From contig CM065381.1 of the NCBI GenBank assembly GCA_033060915.1, forward strand, positions 36,673,836 through 36,737,835: DNA of 64,000 nt. The letters are read 5' to 3'. Positions 33,841 through 47,399 of the stretch are shown here, in pieces. The number at the start of each line of letters is the position of its first letter. Position 1 is the first letter of the stretch. The notes below the pieces were generated by a model, which was not told the DNA's origin, made no database searches, and saw only the letters and a program-made list of their open reading frames with translations. This stretch comes from Euryodendron excelsum. Lineage: Eukaryota > Streptophyta > Magnoliopsida > Ericales > Pentaphylacaceae. The translations under genes were made by a program, and so were the position numbers.

Positions 33841-36821
33841 GTCAGAAAGCACTATTGAATTCATGGAATCCCTCTAGCACCTCACCAGATTCAAACTAAT
33901 GGAAGGATAAACCTAGTTGTTAGAAAAGGCCAAACCTACATCAAAGAGCAAGAAGAACTGACTGTCCACCTACAAGACATTACCTCCACGACATGTCGCA
34001 ACAATCACAATCCAAGCAGAGGAGGACTTCAAGCAGAAGAGGACTTCACTAGATGCGAAGTCTTGTCAAACCCGTGCATCGCAACAACACATCCTCTAAC
34101 TTCCAAATGCATGACAAATATCATGAACTCGCCCTCCATTAATACGCCTCTTGAATGAAGCACCAAGAGGTTGATGTAGTCCCAAAATCCTATTAAGGAT
34201 TCTCACCAAAAGGCCCACAAGAAAAGGGAGGTTTTCATAAAATTCATCTGTTTCCTTTTTGTATGTCTATTTTCTTGCATATCTTATCTAAATAAACACA
34301 CATGCCGTGCATTCATGATTTGAAATGAAAAAGATGAAGTTTTCGGTTTATTCCCTTTGTCTCATACTCTTGTGGAGGATTGTTGTGTTTAAGGATTCTT
34401 TCCCATTTAGTGAAGACTTGACTTGAAGGATGGGATAGCATAGGCCACCTATTTAAAAGGGGGTAAAACCTTCGAGAGACAAAGAGAGAATGAGAGATAG
34501 GAGGAAGACAGTCTCAATAGAGAAGTGCAGAGTTTATTGAAAAGGCGACACTTGCATGATATCCTGGCTAAGTGATGGGCAGCCGAGTCCCTAAAATGAT
34601 GAGAAGCCATTGTTCTACTTATCCCAAATAAACACTACCCTTTGCTCAGCCCACTAGAGCCGTACATAATTTCTTTTCAGATATCCCCAAACCTATAACC
34701 ATCCCCCACATTGGGGTGAGCACAGAATAGTTGATTTGATAGAACATTAGGGTTTCACTAATAGAAACACATCATCCCTAGGAGTAATGTCTAAATTTTG
34801 TATAAAGGCTTTATGGACTAAGCAATTCAATTTGAAATGATTAGAGGCCCTCAATTCTATTACTATACACAAAAATATTCCCTTTGCTTAAGCCACTAGT
34901 GCCTCGCCAGAAGTGGAAGTTTTCTTTTTGTCAACCCCGATCCGAAACCATCCCCCCACATTGGGGCAGTCAGACAGCAAAAGATCTGGCAGAGAATGTC
35001 ATCGACCATCAAGCTGAAGTAACATGAAGGCTTTATGGATCAAGCAATCTTATTCAAAATGAAGAGAGGCCACCATTTCATTTCTCATACAATCAAAAGA
35101 AACCCCTTGCCCAAACCTATTGAGTCATCTATTCTTTTCCCGAAAAAACCCAACCTAGGGATCACCGCCCATATTGGGTAGATTGAACCGCCAAGGAAAA
35201 GGTCTGAAGAAAAAGGATCAAAGAATTAGAAATTCCATAAAAGAAAAGAAAAGACAAGGTAAACAAAGGGAGTTGCCAAGGGGCAAGAGGCCAAAAAAAA
35301 TAAAAATTCTCTATCTAAAGAAAGGCCTGAAGAAAACCATGATTGAGTCATATTCAAAAGCATAATAAGAAAATCAAATGAGAAGGGAGTCATATTTCCC
35401 TCAAAAAGCACATGGAAAGGGTGAAAGAAAAGAGTCGTTTTCACCGTGAGAAATATATGGTCAAAAGCAAGAAGGAAATCTAAAGGTGATCCTAGGTTAC
35501 AAAGAAACCCAGTAGAAGAAATAGGTTTGAGCCTTTTCCCTTTCTTGTTAAACCCTAACCTATGGCCTACATTACAACCCTACTAAAGTCCACTCTGATT
35601 GAGAAGGATTGCTTGATCTAAATGAGCCAAATATGTTTCTGAAGCTAGAGGAGGATATCAGGGGATGAAACCCCAGTGGAAGACCAACCAAGGATGGTGC
35701 GGATCTAACCCTACTGGAAGCAACATTAAATTTGAGCTTACATATCCCATTCATTCATAAACCCCTTAACCTAGCCTATGTTACGGTCCAAATTAAAGTC
35801 CTCTCTGATCAAAGAAAATTAATTAGTTCAAAAAAGCTTGAACAGTACCAAGACGACTAGGATGAGAAAGGAGAACTGGGAGAGAATGCGAGGGGCAATC
35901 TCATGCTCCAAGGTGTGCTCAAATGGTTTTGGTTTAAACAACCCACTAAAAGAAGATCTTTGAGCCTAAATATCCTTTCGTTTCTTACAACCTCTAAACC
36001 CAGCCTACATTACGGTCCTACAAGAAGTCTTCTCGGATTGAGAGCTTAGCTGTTTATCGCTCTGCAAAGGGCATGCGAGTTGTCGCTCGAGCCATGGTGG
36101 CATTTTGGAGATCTGAGAGGGAAAACCAAGTGAGATCAGAAAAACCCCAAACAGTAACCCTATAGAAAGTAGGAATATGATAGTAAACCAAAAGGTCAAG
36201 ATCCCTGGAGAATGGTGCAAATGCTATCACACCCTGATGAGAATGGGACAAAACTAAATGGGGCAGAATCCTGAAAAGGAACAGAATCCTGAGAGTATGG
36301 GCCCAAGGGGCAATCCTGGGACATTGTTTGTAAATAGCTTGTATACATGTAGTACTGATGCATCCATGACATGTACAGCCTGTAAATACATTTAGATTCC
36401 TGTGTAGTTTGTATCTATTCATGCATTCAACTGTACCCCTGTATGAACCTGTCCATTTATAAGGAAGTAGGTCATGCATTTAATTCAATTCTTACATAAA
36501 TCTGTGCATTTATCACAAAAAAGGGACATTGCATTAAATTCTATTTATGTATGTACATTATCCAAAAGTATAACGTGCATTCAATTCCAATTCTGTGTGA
36601 ACCTGTGCATTCATAAAAAGTAGGACACACATTCAATTCATAAAAAAAAAGTATGACATGCGTTCACCCCTTACCGGGGCATTCTTAAACTATTTTTGTA
36701 CAAGACTCACTCTTTGTCTTTCTGTCTCTCTCAAATAGGAAATAATAAACAAGGCAAAACATAAAAAGGAGCTAAAGCCACCCCTCAGATATCTCCGGTA
36801 CTGGCTCACACCTTAGAAAGC
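33841..36821. other. Noncoding interior of element C
   Basis: No gag or pol. From about 34300 it resembles 10600-12200 of B, with repeated CCCACATTGGGG motifs (about 34700, 34960 and 35160) and CCTACATTACGG phrases. At 36430-36665 there are imperfect tandem repeats of about 60 bp on TGCATTCAATTC with GTATGACATGC, shared with D at the right edge of the window. Confidence 0.6.
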
Positions 36822-37781
36822 TTAGATTTCCATGACCAATAAGAAACAGAGAATGGGGCAATGACCCACCCTCGACCTCCCCAACCAAACGGCTTCAAAA
36901 GAGGGGTAGTGAATAAGTGGCCAATCACCCAAAGCTGGAGTAATGAAACACATCCCCAACAATGAGCATCGTCCCCTCCCTAAGGTCTGTCCCACAACCA
37001 TAGGAGCATATGGGTGCTCCTCATGAATCCTAGCAAGTAGTACAAGTAATTGGCAGTCAACCACGTCATTCCCTCGAGGAGAAACATCCAGAATCTTAAG
37101 AAGAGCGAAGTTGGGGCGACCATGTGAGAGATTGACCAATCTTGAGAAGTATGCCAATCCCTTATCTGTTGCAAACTCAAAATGAAAGAAACAAGAACTT
37201 CATTGGGACATAAGGAAACTGGGGTCGTAGATTAGAAGAAAAAGCCTCAAAATGGAGCCCAAGCTGAAGAGCGACAATCGTGATGCAGCCATCAGGAAAA
37301 GTGGGTCCCATAATGTCAGTTGAACCATCACGAAGACCTAGGAGGAAGCCATACTCATGGGGAGTAGGGGCAAGCTCACATTCCCCAAAATGGAAGAAAG
37401 AAAGGTCAGGTGGGAACCACTACCAGAAAGCAAGCTACACTAACAGGAGAGAAGCCATGCAACCAAAAGACCAGCAAAAATGTCTTGCTCATCTGAAGGA
37501 TGCCCGTCATACCAAACCTGTAGTCAGCTCAAAATAGCATCGGCCATCCGAAAAGTCAAAAGTGGAAAACCTCAATGTCCATCTCATCCTCGAGGGTTGG
37601 CTCAACGGAGGGAAGGCGTCGACTGGAGGCCTGCTCCCCCCTCTCACCCTGGCTAGAAGGTGCTCGATTGGCAGAGTGCTGACTACCCCTAGAGCAGCTG
37701 GAGTTGCCGACAAGAATTTGTTCGGGCCATCTTCCCCGAGCGGCGCCTCCTCTCAGAACCGTCACCACCTGCATCTGCCAT
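36822..37781 (-). pseudogene. Antisense gene of element C, DUF7745-like rather than PMD, decayed
   Basis: ATG 37781 follows an acceptor TTTCCAG on the minus strand and opens MADAGGDGSERRRRSGK, nearly the same first exon as in element B. The downstream part differs from B: it reads LVNLSHGRPNFALLKILDVS, GNDVVDCQLLVLLARIHEEH and YAPMVVGQTL, ending near 36822. The pattern of an 'APMVVGQTF' segment followed by a 'LLQLW' segment (clearer in D) recalls DUF7745-type plant proteins, often transposon-linked. This assignment is from memory of the pattern and needs a profile search. Frameshifts and stops break it. Function unknown. Confidence 0.5.
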
Positions 37782-37782
37782 C

Positions 37783-38662
37783 CTGGAAAGGTAAGCCAAG
37801 GTAAGTGATGTTAATATACCATCCATGCAGTTTAAATAACAGTAAAATAAAACAAACAAATAACACAAAACCAATAAACGATTTTGAATAACAAATCAAA
37901 GACAGAATTTTTACACATCTTGATTTTCCAACTCCAAATCACATCTCAAGGGTTCTCTGCCTTTTCCCTTCAAAAAGATTTTTATTTCTAAAATTTTAAC
38001 TAACTCTTTCCATAATTTCTAAAAATTTCGGCAGAATTCCGTTTAAAAATGGCCCCTACAACGCCCATGACATCAACACAAAACACGAAATATGCACCTT
38101 CCAACGCTACAATCACATGACAATGGCACCCGTGCACACTTTCCAATTTTTTCAAAATTTTCGAAACTCATGTTTTATTTTTCAAATAAATCAATGGTTT
38201 TCAAAAGGCTTCCAAAATTTTTCAAAATCACCTCAAATGTTTTCAAAATATTCTTACATTTTTCCAAATTTCAAACTTTAAAAATTTCATCAATTTCTTG
38301 AATTTTCTAATCTCTTCTAATTTTCTAAATATTTTTCTATTTTTCAAAAAATCAAAAATTTACCGAGTTTTCAAAAAATCACGAAACTTCATACGGTTGT
38401 TAAACACATTTTTCTAAGGCACATTGCACAAAAACATAGCCAAAAAACCTAATACCCATGCTTATAGGAACAACTTTCCTATTCTTGCAGAAAACCCCCT
38501 TCACACATTTACATACAATCACTCAAATTCAATCAAACAACCATCAAAATGCAAAAACAACATCACCAAAGTGTTCAAAACATATCAAAGCATTAATTTC
38601 CACTATTCACATGATTCCAATGAAGTTCTACACATCAAAATCAACAAAATTTGAAAACTCAC
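37783..38662 (-). other. 5' intron of the antisense gene in element C
   Basis: Donor AAAAG|GTGAGT (exon end 38663) and acceptor CTTTCCAG. 880 bases, A/T-rich, colinear with 14290-15124. Confidence 0.5.
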
Positions 38663-38663
38663 C

Positions 38664-39084
38664 TTTTGGAAGTTCTCCTGCGAAATCTTCACTTCCGGCG
38701 ACTTTTCCGGCGACGTGGACTCCCTCCAGCAATCACCCGTGGTCCCTAAGGAGTGCTCATTCAATGTCCAAGACAGATTCCTTGCAATGCCTCACAAATT
38801 TGCAAAAAATTCTTCAAATCCCGTGGGTGTTCGAACCAGAAATTTTCTGGTTTTAACTTTAAACCTTGTGCCACTAGCAGAGGCGCCAGTTCATTTCTAC
38901 CAAAGGCGCCACTACTAGTGGCGCCAGTTATAAATTCTGGGCAGTTTTGCCCTTTTTCCCGCCAAAACTCGTTTTCGAAGGCCTTTTTGGCCCGTTATCC
39001 GTTTTCGACCCTCGTTGTCGGAAGATTTTCAGTGTCTGTCCCTCCGACTGCCTCGCGGTCAACATGGGACACTTACTCTTATCG
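38664..39084 (-). promoter_or_regulatory. Putative antisense promoter of element C
   Basis: Colinear with 15125-15547. Keeps GGCGCC inverted repeats (38882-38930), the E2F-type TTTCCCGCCAAA (38955-38966) and the TTGACC core on the minus strand. Confidence 0.45.
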
Positions 39085-39115
39085 TTTTCTGTCTTTGACA
39101 AGCAAAGACAGAAAA
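39085..39115. other. 13-bp stem-loop beside the polypurine tract, element C
   Basis: Stem TTTTCTGTCTTTG / CAAAGACAGAAAA, loop ACAAG, unchanged from B. Confidence 0.8.
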
Positions 39116-39126
39116 AGAGGGGTAGC
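39111..39126 (+). other. Polypurine tract of element C
   Basis: GAAAAAGAGGGGTAGC directly before the LTR start TGTAAGC. Confidence 0.75.
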
Positions 39127-42100
39127 TGTAAGCACCCCATTTTTGACCGCTCGGCAGTCTACACTCCGTCCAGACTTGTTTTCAAGTCATTGTGGACATA
39201 TTCTAATTGATACCAATCCTCTAGGTCCAAATTCCGTCTTTCCATCGCTTCGCGGGCCTATCAGGCCCAAATAGAGACAAAATGACCAAAATGCCCTTAG
39301 GGGCATTGTCCTTTCTTATTCCAATTTCGATCCCTCTCTTGAGACAGTTTATTCCTCGAGACGGTCCGAGTAGCAAAACTACTCACAAACCCGTTAGAGT
39401 GGCGGAAACACTCACAAAACCGTTAGAGTAGCGGAAATACTCACAGAACCGTTAGAGTAACGGAAATACTCACAAAGCCGTTAGAGTGGCAGAAACACTC
39501 AAAACCCAGGCACGTCTCTTCGGAGACGGTAAGACCCCTTTCCAATCCCTCTCTCGAGACAGTTTATTCCTCGAGACGGTTCCAATCCAGGAACTTCTCT
39601 TGGAGACGGTAAGACCCCATTCCAATCCCACTCTCAAGATAGTTTATTCCTCGAGACGGTTTCAATTCAGGCACGTCTCTTCGGAGACGATAAGTCCCCT
39701 TTTCAAATCCCTCTCTCGAGACAGTTTATTCCTCAAGACGGTCCGAGCAGCGAAACAACTCACCAAACCGTTAGAGTAGTGGAAATACTCACCACACTGT
39801 TAGAGTAGCAGAAATACTCACAAACCCGTTAGAGTAGCGGAAATACTCAACCCCGTCCGAATAGCGGAAATACTCAACCTCGTCCGAGTAGCGAAAATAC
39901 TCACAAATCATCAACCCCGTCCGAGTAGCGGAAATACTCACACCGTTAGAGTGGCGGAAGCACTCAAAACCTAGGTCAACATCAGTGGCGGTTAGCCCAC
40001 TTCGGTGGGAAAGGACCAAACTACCCTTAGGACCTTTTTCGAGACTTTCCGGTCAAGATGACCATTTTGGCCTTAGGCATCCGAACGCCCCGGGAACCAC
40101 GCCGGCTCTGGGTATCAAACCGGTAATGTCCCGAGAATACCTTTTATAGTGTTCTCAACCTTCCTTTGCCTTTCCGGACCATTCCGAGTCCGCTCCGGCG
40201 AACCCGGTACAAAATGACCGTTTTGCCCCTAGAGGGCCGGTCTCCTTCTTCGACCACACCGGCTTTGGGTATTAAACCGGTAATGACCCGAGAATACTTT
40301 TTATAGTGTTCTCAACCTCCCCTTACCTTTCTGGATCATTCCGAGTCAGTTCCAGCAAACCCGGTACAAAATGACCGTTTTGTCCCTAGTGGGCCGGTCT
40401 CCTTTTCCGACCACGTCGGCTCTGGGAATCAAACCGGAAACCTCTGGGAACATTCTACCTAATGTTTCCAGATCCCAAGCCTTGTTCCAAGACAGTCCGA
40501 GTCTGTCCCGGCAGTTTTCCGGTCCGGTTGACCGTTTTGCCCCTAAAGGCTCGGTCAACCTTTCCGACACATTTTGTCCTCACTTTTCAAGTCAAATACC
40601 TCCAGGACACTATTTCAAGTGTTCCTGCTCCTTTCCGGCCTTCTGGGTCACTCCCGGCTCTTTCAAATCACTCCCGGACTTTCCAGAGTCACTCCTAGTG
40701 AGGCCAGGCTAAAGTTTACATGGTAGTCACTAGTACAGGCGCCCAAATCTAGTCAAAGATACGTTGCTTGCCGACCTTAATTGTTTCCTAAATGGCTGGC
40801 GCCACTCCTAGTGGCGCCAGTGTTTAATTTGGCCTGGCGCCATTGCAACAGGCGCCGGGTTTGTCTTTCCTCTATAAATATAGAGTCTCGTTCAACGTGA
40901 AAAGGGTCTGCAAACTTCACCTAGAAATCACACAATTCGATATACAAAGCTCGAGCACCTCCAAAAACCCTAGTTTCCTTAGGTTCTCCAAACCCTAGCC
41001 ACCCTACACTAAACCCTAGCCACTATACACAAACCCTAGCCTCCTATACACTCATACACTCCCCCATACACTCATACACTAGCATTCAACCATCCTTCGA
41101 AGACTTGAAGAGCTGCCATCCAAAGCATGAAGATAACTCTTGAAGGCTGAAGGTGAAGATCAAGACAAAGACCGAAGACCGAAGACAGCGCGGCGCGCAA
41201 AATGAAGAAGACATACGGTAGGTTTTCTCTTTAATTTTCTGCACTTCCCCCCTCTCTCTTCTCTCTCCAACCCACTTGGGTTTTCTCTATTTTAATCCCC
41301 CATCTCTTTCCCCCCCTTTCTTTGCATGCTTGAAACAAGGGGACTACCGGTCCATGTGTAGGATTAGACTGTTGGAGAGTCACCGTGTCGGGGGCTTTCT
41401 TCTAGTCTAACCAGAGACCACGTGGGTCCGGCCCCCTTGATTATGTGGTGAAGCCTTAACCTTGTATGTTCACGACCCCAAATTGCATCGTGCATATCAT
41501 AATCTTGCATCTTCCAAAACCGTTTTCAAGGTCGTTTTTCAAAACGTTTTCAAACTTGTTTTCAAAATTGCATCAAAATCTCTTTTTTTCAAAAACTTGT
41601 TTTCAAAACCACAATTCTAGTGTGATTCTAGCCTTTCCATGGCTAGGGTTACTTTAGGAAAGTGTTACATTAAAAGTGACCTTTTCGGTCCATATCTTCA
41701 AATCTTGCTATTTTCAAAACCGCTTTCGTAAAGTGGTTCTAGCTCTCTTATGATTAGAATTGCTCTAGGAAAGTGAGATGTTTTTACACCTTCTAAAAAC
41801 TCTCTTTTCAAAAAGTCTTTCTTCCTAAAAATCTCTTTTCAACATACTTTCCTAAAACTCTCCTCTCCAAAATGGTTTTCAAAAACTCCCTTCCAAAATC
41901 TATTTTTCAAAACTCCCTTTTTCCACTCCTTTCCCAAAATCTTTTCCTCGAAATTCACCCTCTAAAAAAAAAACACTCCCTAGATTCACCTTCCTAAAAA
42001 CTCTCTCCAAAAATCTTTCTAAAAACTCTCTTCCCAAAAATTTTCTTCTAGAAATTCCCCTCTAGGATTTTCCTTCCAAAAACTCCCTCTTCAAACACAC

Positions 42101-44496
42101 TTTCCAAAAACTCCTCCCTAGGATTTTCCTTCTAGAAAACCTTCGTTTCCAAAAACGCACTTTTTAAAAAAATCTCTTTTCCTTAGAGCCCAAATCGAGC
42201 CTTAGAGCCCACAATTAGGAAACCCTAATTTTCTTCCCAAAAACATGGTTTTCAAACTTTGCCCAAACCTAGGTTCCCAAAATCTCTTGTTTTTACATCA
42301 AAACTATACATATTTTCAAAACCTATTTTCTACGTCCAAACTATAGTTTTCCAAATCTAGGGTTTCTAGAATCTCCTTTTCCAAATCCTTGCCAAATCCT
42401 ATCTTCCCTTTAGGAAACCGAATCAAATCTCCCCGTTTAGGAAACTAGATCCCGTCCTCCGTTTTTGGAAACAAAATCTAACCTTTCTCTTTTAGAAACC
42501 AAATCCAATCCCTTCCTAATCCAAACCTGTCTTAATTCAATTCCTTCCTAAACCATAAGTTTCGTAAATTTAAATTTTAAATCTTTCCTTAAATTTTAAA
42601 ATCCAACTCTTTCCTAATTCAAATCCTTCCTAAACTTCCACTTTCCTAAACCCTAAGTTTCCAAAAACTTGAACATAAAAATCTTTCCTAATTCAACCCC
42701 TTTTCCAAATCTTAACTTTCCAAATTCAAGCCTTTAAACCTTTCCTAAATTCAAACCTTTCTTAATTTCAAGATTTTCTAAAACTCTAAAACTTTCTAAA
42801 ATCTTAAATCTTTCTAAACTCTAAAACTTTCTAAATCCTAAACTTTCAAAATTTAAAATCTTTTTAAGTCCAAAGCTTCCTAAATTCAAAACTTTCTTAA
42901 GTTAAAATATTTCTAAACCCAAATCTTTCTAAATCCTAAACTTTCCAAAACTTCAACATCTTTTCAAATCTAAAAAACTTTCCTAAATTCAAAACTTTCT
43001 TAATTCAAACATTTCCTAAACTGAAAACTTTCCTTTTTCAAACCTTTCCTAAAATGAAATTTTCTTGTTTTCAAAACTTTCCAAATTCAAAACTTTCCAA
43101 TTTTCAAAATTTTCTAATTTCAAAACCTTTCCTAAAACAACACTTTCCTAAGTTGAAACTTTCTTAAACCTAAAACTTTCCTAAAGTGAAAACTCTCCTA
43201 AACCTAAAACTTTCCTAAATTCCAAACTTTCCCAATTTCAAAACTTTCCTAAGTTGAAACTTTTCCAATTTTGAAACTTTCCAAAAATGAAACTTTCCTA
43301 ATTCAAAACTTTCCAAAAATGAAATTTTCCTAATTCAAAACTTTCTTAAACTTGAAACTTTCCTAATCCAAATCTTTCCTAAATTCCAAGTTTCGAAATC
43401 TTTCCAAATCTTTCAAATTCAACATTCCAATCCAATCTTTCTTAATCTCAAGTCTTTCCTAGGTCTCCTACCTTTTTCCTAAGTCTAGGTTTCCTAAATC
43501 TCCATCTTTCCAAAACCAAGTCTTTCCAAAATCAATCTTTCCAAAGCAAGTCCAATCCCCTCAATTCCAATTTCAAATCTCCTTTTCTAATTTCAAATCA
43601 CATTCAATGTCCAATTCAAGTTCCTTCTTCAATCCAATCAATCTATTTTCAATCGGACTCCGGTCCGAACTACGACTGACCTGATTCCCCCAAAGGGATA
43701 CGTAGGCAACCTTCATAAGTACGGTCACAATATTTTTCAAACTTTCAATTCCACCCTCATGGGTGCGGTTTTCAAAATCTTTTCAAATTTAAAATTCCAA
43801 TTTCAAAATTTCTATTTTCAAATTCCTATTTCCAAGTTTTCAAAGTTTCCAATTTCAATTCCATCTTTTCAAATCTATTTTCAAATCAAATCAATTTCTT
43901 TTCAAATCAATTTCTATTTTCCAATTCTTTCATCTTGCACTTGCATATCATGCATCATGCTAAATTAGTTTTCAAACATTGTTTTTGAAAGTAAATAGGG
44001 TTGAACCATTAGTTAGTTAAAGACTCCCATAGGTGAATTTAGGGTAGATTGACATGTAGGTACCGAAAGGGCGGGATAGGGTGATAGCTTAGTGCATCTT
44101 CCCTACACGTAACCAACCTCCGAACCTAGGATCACTGATTTCAAAGGCCAAAAGCAGTTATTTTTCTAAAAAAGGGCTAAATGTTTTCCAAAGGTTGCCA
44201 AACAACCTGTTTTCCAAAAAAAAAAAAACCCTCTCTTGAGGAGATCTTTTCAAAATCGTTTTTCAAAAACCCTAAGTGTAGTCTTCGGATTATGCTTAGT
44301 TTTTAGGTGACCTAACTCACCTTAATCAAGTGAGGTGGCGACTCTGAATCTTTTTCAAAAGCCCTTTATTCAAACCTGTTTTCAATTCAAAGCTAGTCGC
44401 AGTCATTCTTCTAGGAGGGTGAGTTCTAACGAGAGAGTACAGTATTTTTCCCGCTTGGGTGAGTATTCCTCGAGTGCAAAAAATCTGGGCGCGACA
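39127..44496 (+). repeat. 3' LTR of element C
   Basis: 5370 bp, TGTAAGC to GCGCGACA, very similar to the rejoined 5' LTR of C. U3 repeats 39330-39965. 157-bp units at 40059, 40215, 40372 and 40529. One of the GGCGCC repeats is deleted relative to the 5' LTR (40797-40858). TATA box 40871-40880. Four telo-boxes near 40965-41040. G-poor tract about 41790-43640. Confidence 0.95.
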
Positions 44497-44501
44497 ACCA
44501 T
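44497..44501. repeat. Target-site duplication ACCAT, right of element C
   Basis: Repeats 20996-21000. Confidence 0.95.
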
Positions 44502-46522
44502 TTTTAAAGACATCTAAGACTAAGATAGATGTTCATAGTGGCACACTTACCATGGAATTTAATGGTAAAATTGTTAAGTTTAATATTCATGACACCATGA
44601 AATACCCTTGTGATGATAATCCTATTTATTCTATTGATGTGATTGATTCTCTAACACAGGAAGTTTTTGAAATTGATGGACAAGATGTATTGGAAGTTGC
44701 CATCAGTTAGCATCTTGAGGAAGAGAATGGAGAGTTAGCATTGAGTACTGATTTACAAGAAACTGTTGCGGCATTGAATGATTTTTTGAAGTTACAGCAG
44801 TCAGGTAATGTACCTTATGTTGCATTACCAGTTTCTAATGAGAGGCCGTTAACCTCTGTTTTGTAGGCCCCTATTCCAAATTTGAAGCCTCTCCCTAGTC
44901 ACCTCAAGTACGTGTTTCTTGGAGATGGGGGAACGTTACCAATGATCATCTCCAGTAAACTTTGTGAGTTGCAAGAAGAAAAACTTGTGCAGGTCCTAAA
45001 GGAGCATAAGATGACTATTGGTTGGACAATTGCAGATATTAAAGGAATTACCCCGTCTCCATGCATGCATCGTATCTTACTTGAAAAGGGAGCAAAACCT
45101 TCCCATCAACCACAAAGAAGATTGAACCCACCCATGATGGAAGTAGTAAAGAAGGAGATCCATAAACTTCTTGAAGTTGAAATGATTTATCCTATTTCAG
45201 ATAGCAATTGGGTTAGCCCGATTCAAGTGGTTGCTAAAAATACTGGAATAATTGTTGTGAAAAATCAGAATGATGAGTTAGTTCCTACTCGTGTTCAGAA
45301 TGGGTGGCGGGTTTGTATAGATTATAGAAAATTAAATGATGTAACCGGTAAGGACCACTTCCCTTTACCTTTTATTGATCAAATGCTTGAAAGGTTAGCT
45401 GGTCATTCTTACTATTGTTTCCTTGATGGTTTTTCAGGTTATTTTTAGATTGCAATTACGCCAAACGATCAAGAAAAGACAACTTTTACATGCCCATTCA
45501 GGACTTTTGCATATCGTTGCATGCCCTTCGGCCTCTGCAACGCCCCCGCCACTTTTCAAAGGTACATGGTTAGCATATTTTTAGATTATATTGAGTATAT
45601 CATAGAAGTTTTTATGGATGATTTTACAGTTTATGGAGACTCCTTTGATAATTGTTTGCATAACCTTACACTTATTCTTCAAAGATGCATGGAAATTAAC
45701 CTTGTGTTAAACTCTGAAAAATATCATTTTATGGTTGAACAAGGTATAGTGTTAGGTCATGTTGTTTCATCTAGGAGAGTTAAGGTAGACAAAGCTAAAG
45801 TTGACATTATTCAATCTTTACCTTATCCCACTAGTGTGCGGGAAGTTCGTTCTTTTCTTAGACATGCAGGTTTTTACTAAAGATTCATCAAGGACTTCTC
45901 TAAAATAGCAGCACCCCTATGCAAGTTGCTACAAAAGGATGTAGCTTTTGAGTTCAATGAAGTATGTAAAAAGGTGTTTGATAAGCTAAAAAAACTGTTG
46001 ACTTCTACCCCAGTTATCCAACCTCCTGACTAGAGCGTTCCTTTTGAGATAATGTGCGACGCAAGTGATTATGCAATAGGTGTTGTCTTGGTTTAAAGAA
46101 TTAGAAAAGCGTCTCATGTAATTTATTATGCTTCCAGAACTTTGAATGATGCTCAGAGAAATTATACTACTACTGAAAAAGAACTTTTAGCTGTTGTTTT
46201 TGCTTTAGAAAAGTTTCGATCTTATTTACTTGGTACTAAAGTCATTGTTTACTCTGATCATGCAGCTCTTTGTTATTTGATGACGAAGATAGAGGCAAAA
46301 CCAAGATTAATTAGATGGATACTTCTCTCAAGTGAATTTGATTTGGATATCAAAGACAAAAGAGGTACAAAAAATCGTGTTACCGATCATTTGAGTCGTT
46401 TAGCTCATGTCGAGGATGAACTCATTTGCAGGAAACATTCCCTAACGAGTAATTGTTCTCCAGGAATGTGACATTACCTTGGTATGCAAATATTGTAAAT
46501 TATTTGGTTACTAACATACTAC
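44502..46522 (+). pseudogene. pol: Host Athila-like protease end, reverse transcriptase and RNase H
   Basis: Reverse transcriptase and RNase H copy element RNA into DNA. The frame is continuous from the protease tail (SKTKIDVHSGTLTMEF) through RT and RNase H to 46471. RT blocks seen are PISDSNWVSPIQVV, CIDYRKLND, FPLPFIDQMLERLAG, MPFGLCNAPATFQR and the catalytic VFMDDF. RNase H shows CDASDYAIGVVL, TTEKELLAVVFALEKF and YSDHAAL. Stops lie at 44708, about 44864, 45446, 45878, about 46031 and about 46094. Four of these replace Gln or Trp codons by C-to-T or G-to-A change. A frameshift near 46460 precedes the linker NYLVTNILL, where S2 inserts. Catalytic residues survive, but no full protein can be made. 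Confidence 0.88.
46518..46522. repeat. Target-site duplication ACTAC, left of S2
   Basis: Repeated at 51848-51852. Removing S2 restores the host linker NILLPTGLSKAQRDKI. Confidence 0.95.
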
Positions 46523-47399
46523 TGTCGCGCCCAGATTTTTTGCACTCGAGGATTACTCACCCAAGCGGGAAAAATGTTGTACTCTCTCGTTAGAACTCAC
46601 CCTCCTAGAAGAATGAGTGCGACTAGGTTTGAATTGAAAAATTGGTTTGAATAAAGGGCTTTTGAAAAAGATTCGGAGTCGCCACCTAACTTGATTAAGG
46701 TGAGTTAGGTCACCTAAAAACTAAGCATAATCCGAAGACTACACTTAGGGTTTTGAAAAACGATTTTGAAAATATCACCTCCAGAGAGGGTTTTTAAGAA
46801 AACAGGTTGTTTGGCAACCTTTGGAAAACATTTAGCCCTTTTTTTAGAAAAATAACTCCTTTTTGGTCTTTGAAAACAGTGATTCCAGGTTCGGAGGTTG
46901 GTTACGTGTAGGGAAGACGCACTAAGCTATCACCCTACCCCGCCCTTTCGGTACCTACATGTCAATCTACCCTAAATTCACCTATGAGAGTCTTTAATTA
47001 ACTATAGTTCAACCCCATTCACTTTGAAAAACAATGTTTGAAAACTAATTTAGCATGATGCATGATATGCAAGTGCAAGATGAAAGAATTGGAAAATAGA
47101 AATTGATTTGAAAATAAATTGATTTGATTTGAAAATAGATTTGAAAAGATGGAATTGAAATTGGAAACTTTGAAAACTTAGAAATAGGAATTTGAAAATA
47201 GAAATTTTGAAATTGAATTTTGAAAATTGATTGGAATTTGAAATTTGGAAAGATTTTGGAAACCACACCCATGAGGGTGGAATTGAAAGTTTGAAAAGTG
47301 TTGTGACCGCACCTATGAAGGTTGCCTACGTATCCCTTTGGGGGAATCAGGTCAGTCGTAGTTCGGACCGGAGTCCGATTGAAAAGGGATTGATTTGAA

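Larger units (their letters stand above)
21001..44496 (+). mobile_element. Element C: Ogre-like element lacking pol and recognisable gag, with solo LTR S1 inside its 5' LTR
   Basis: The element starts TTTAAGCACC (one change from TGTAAGCACC) and ends GCGCGACA between copies of ACCAT. Its 5' LTR is 21001-21630 plus 27082-31863 and its 3' LTR is 39127-44496. The 7.3-kb interior keeps a primer binding site, a leader, 3' noncoding repeats, an antisense gene, the stem-loop and a polypurine tract. No gag zinc knuckle or gag core was found, so it is a large derivative without coding capacity on the sense strand. Confidence 0.85.
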
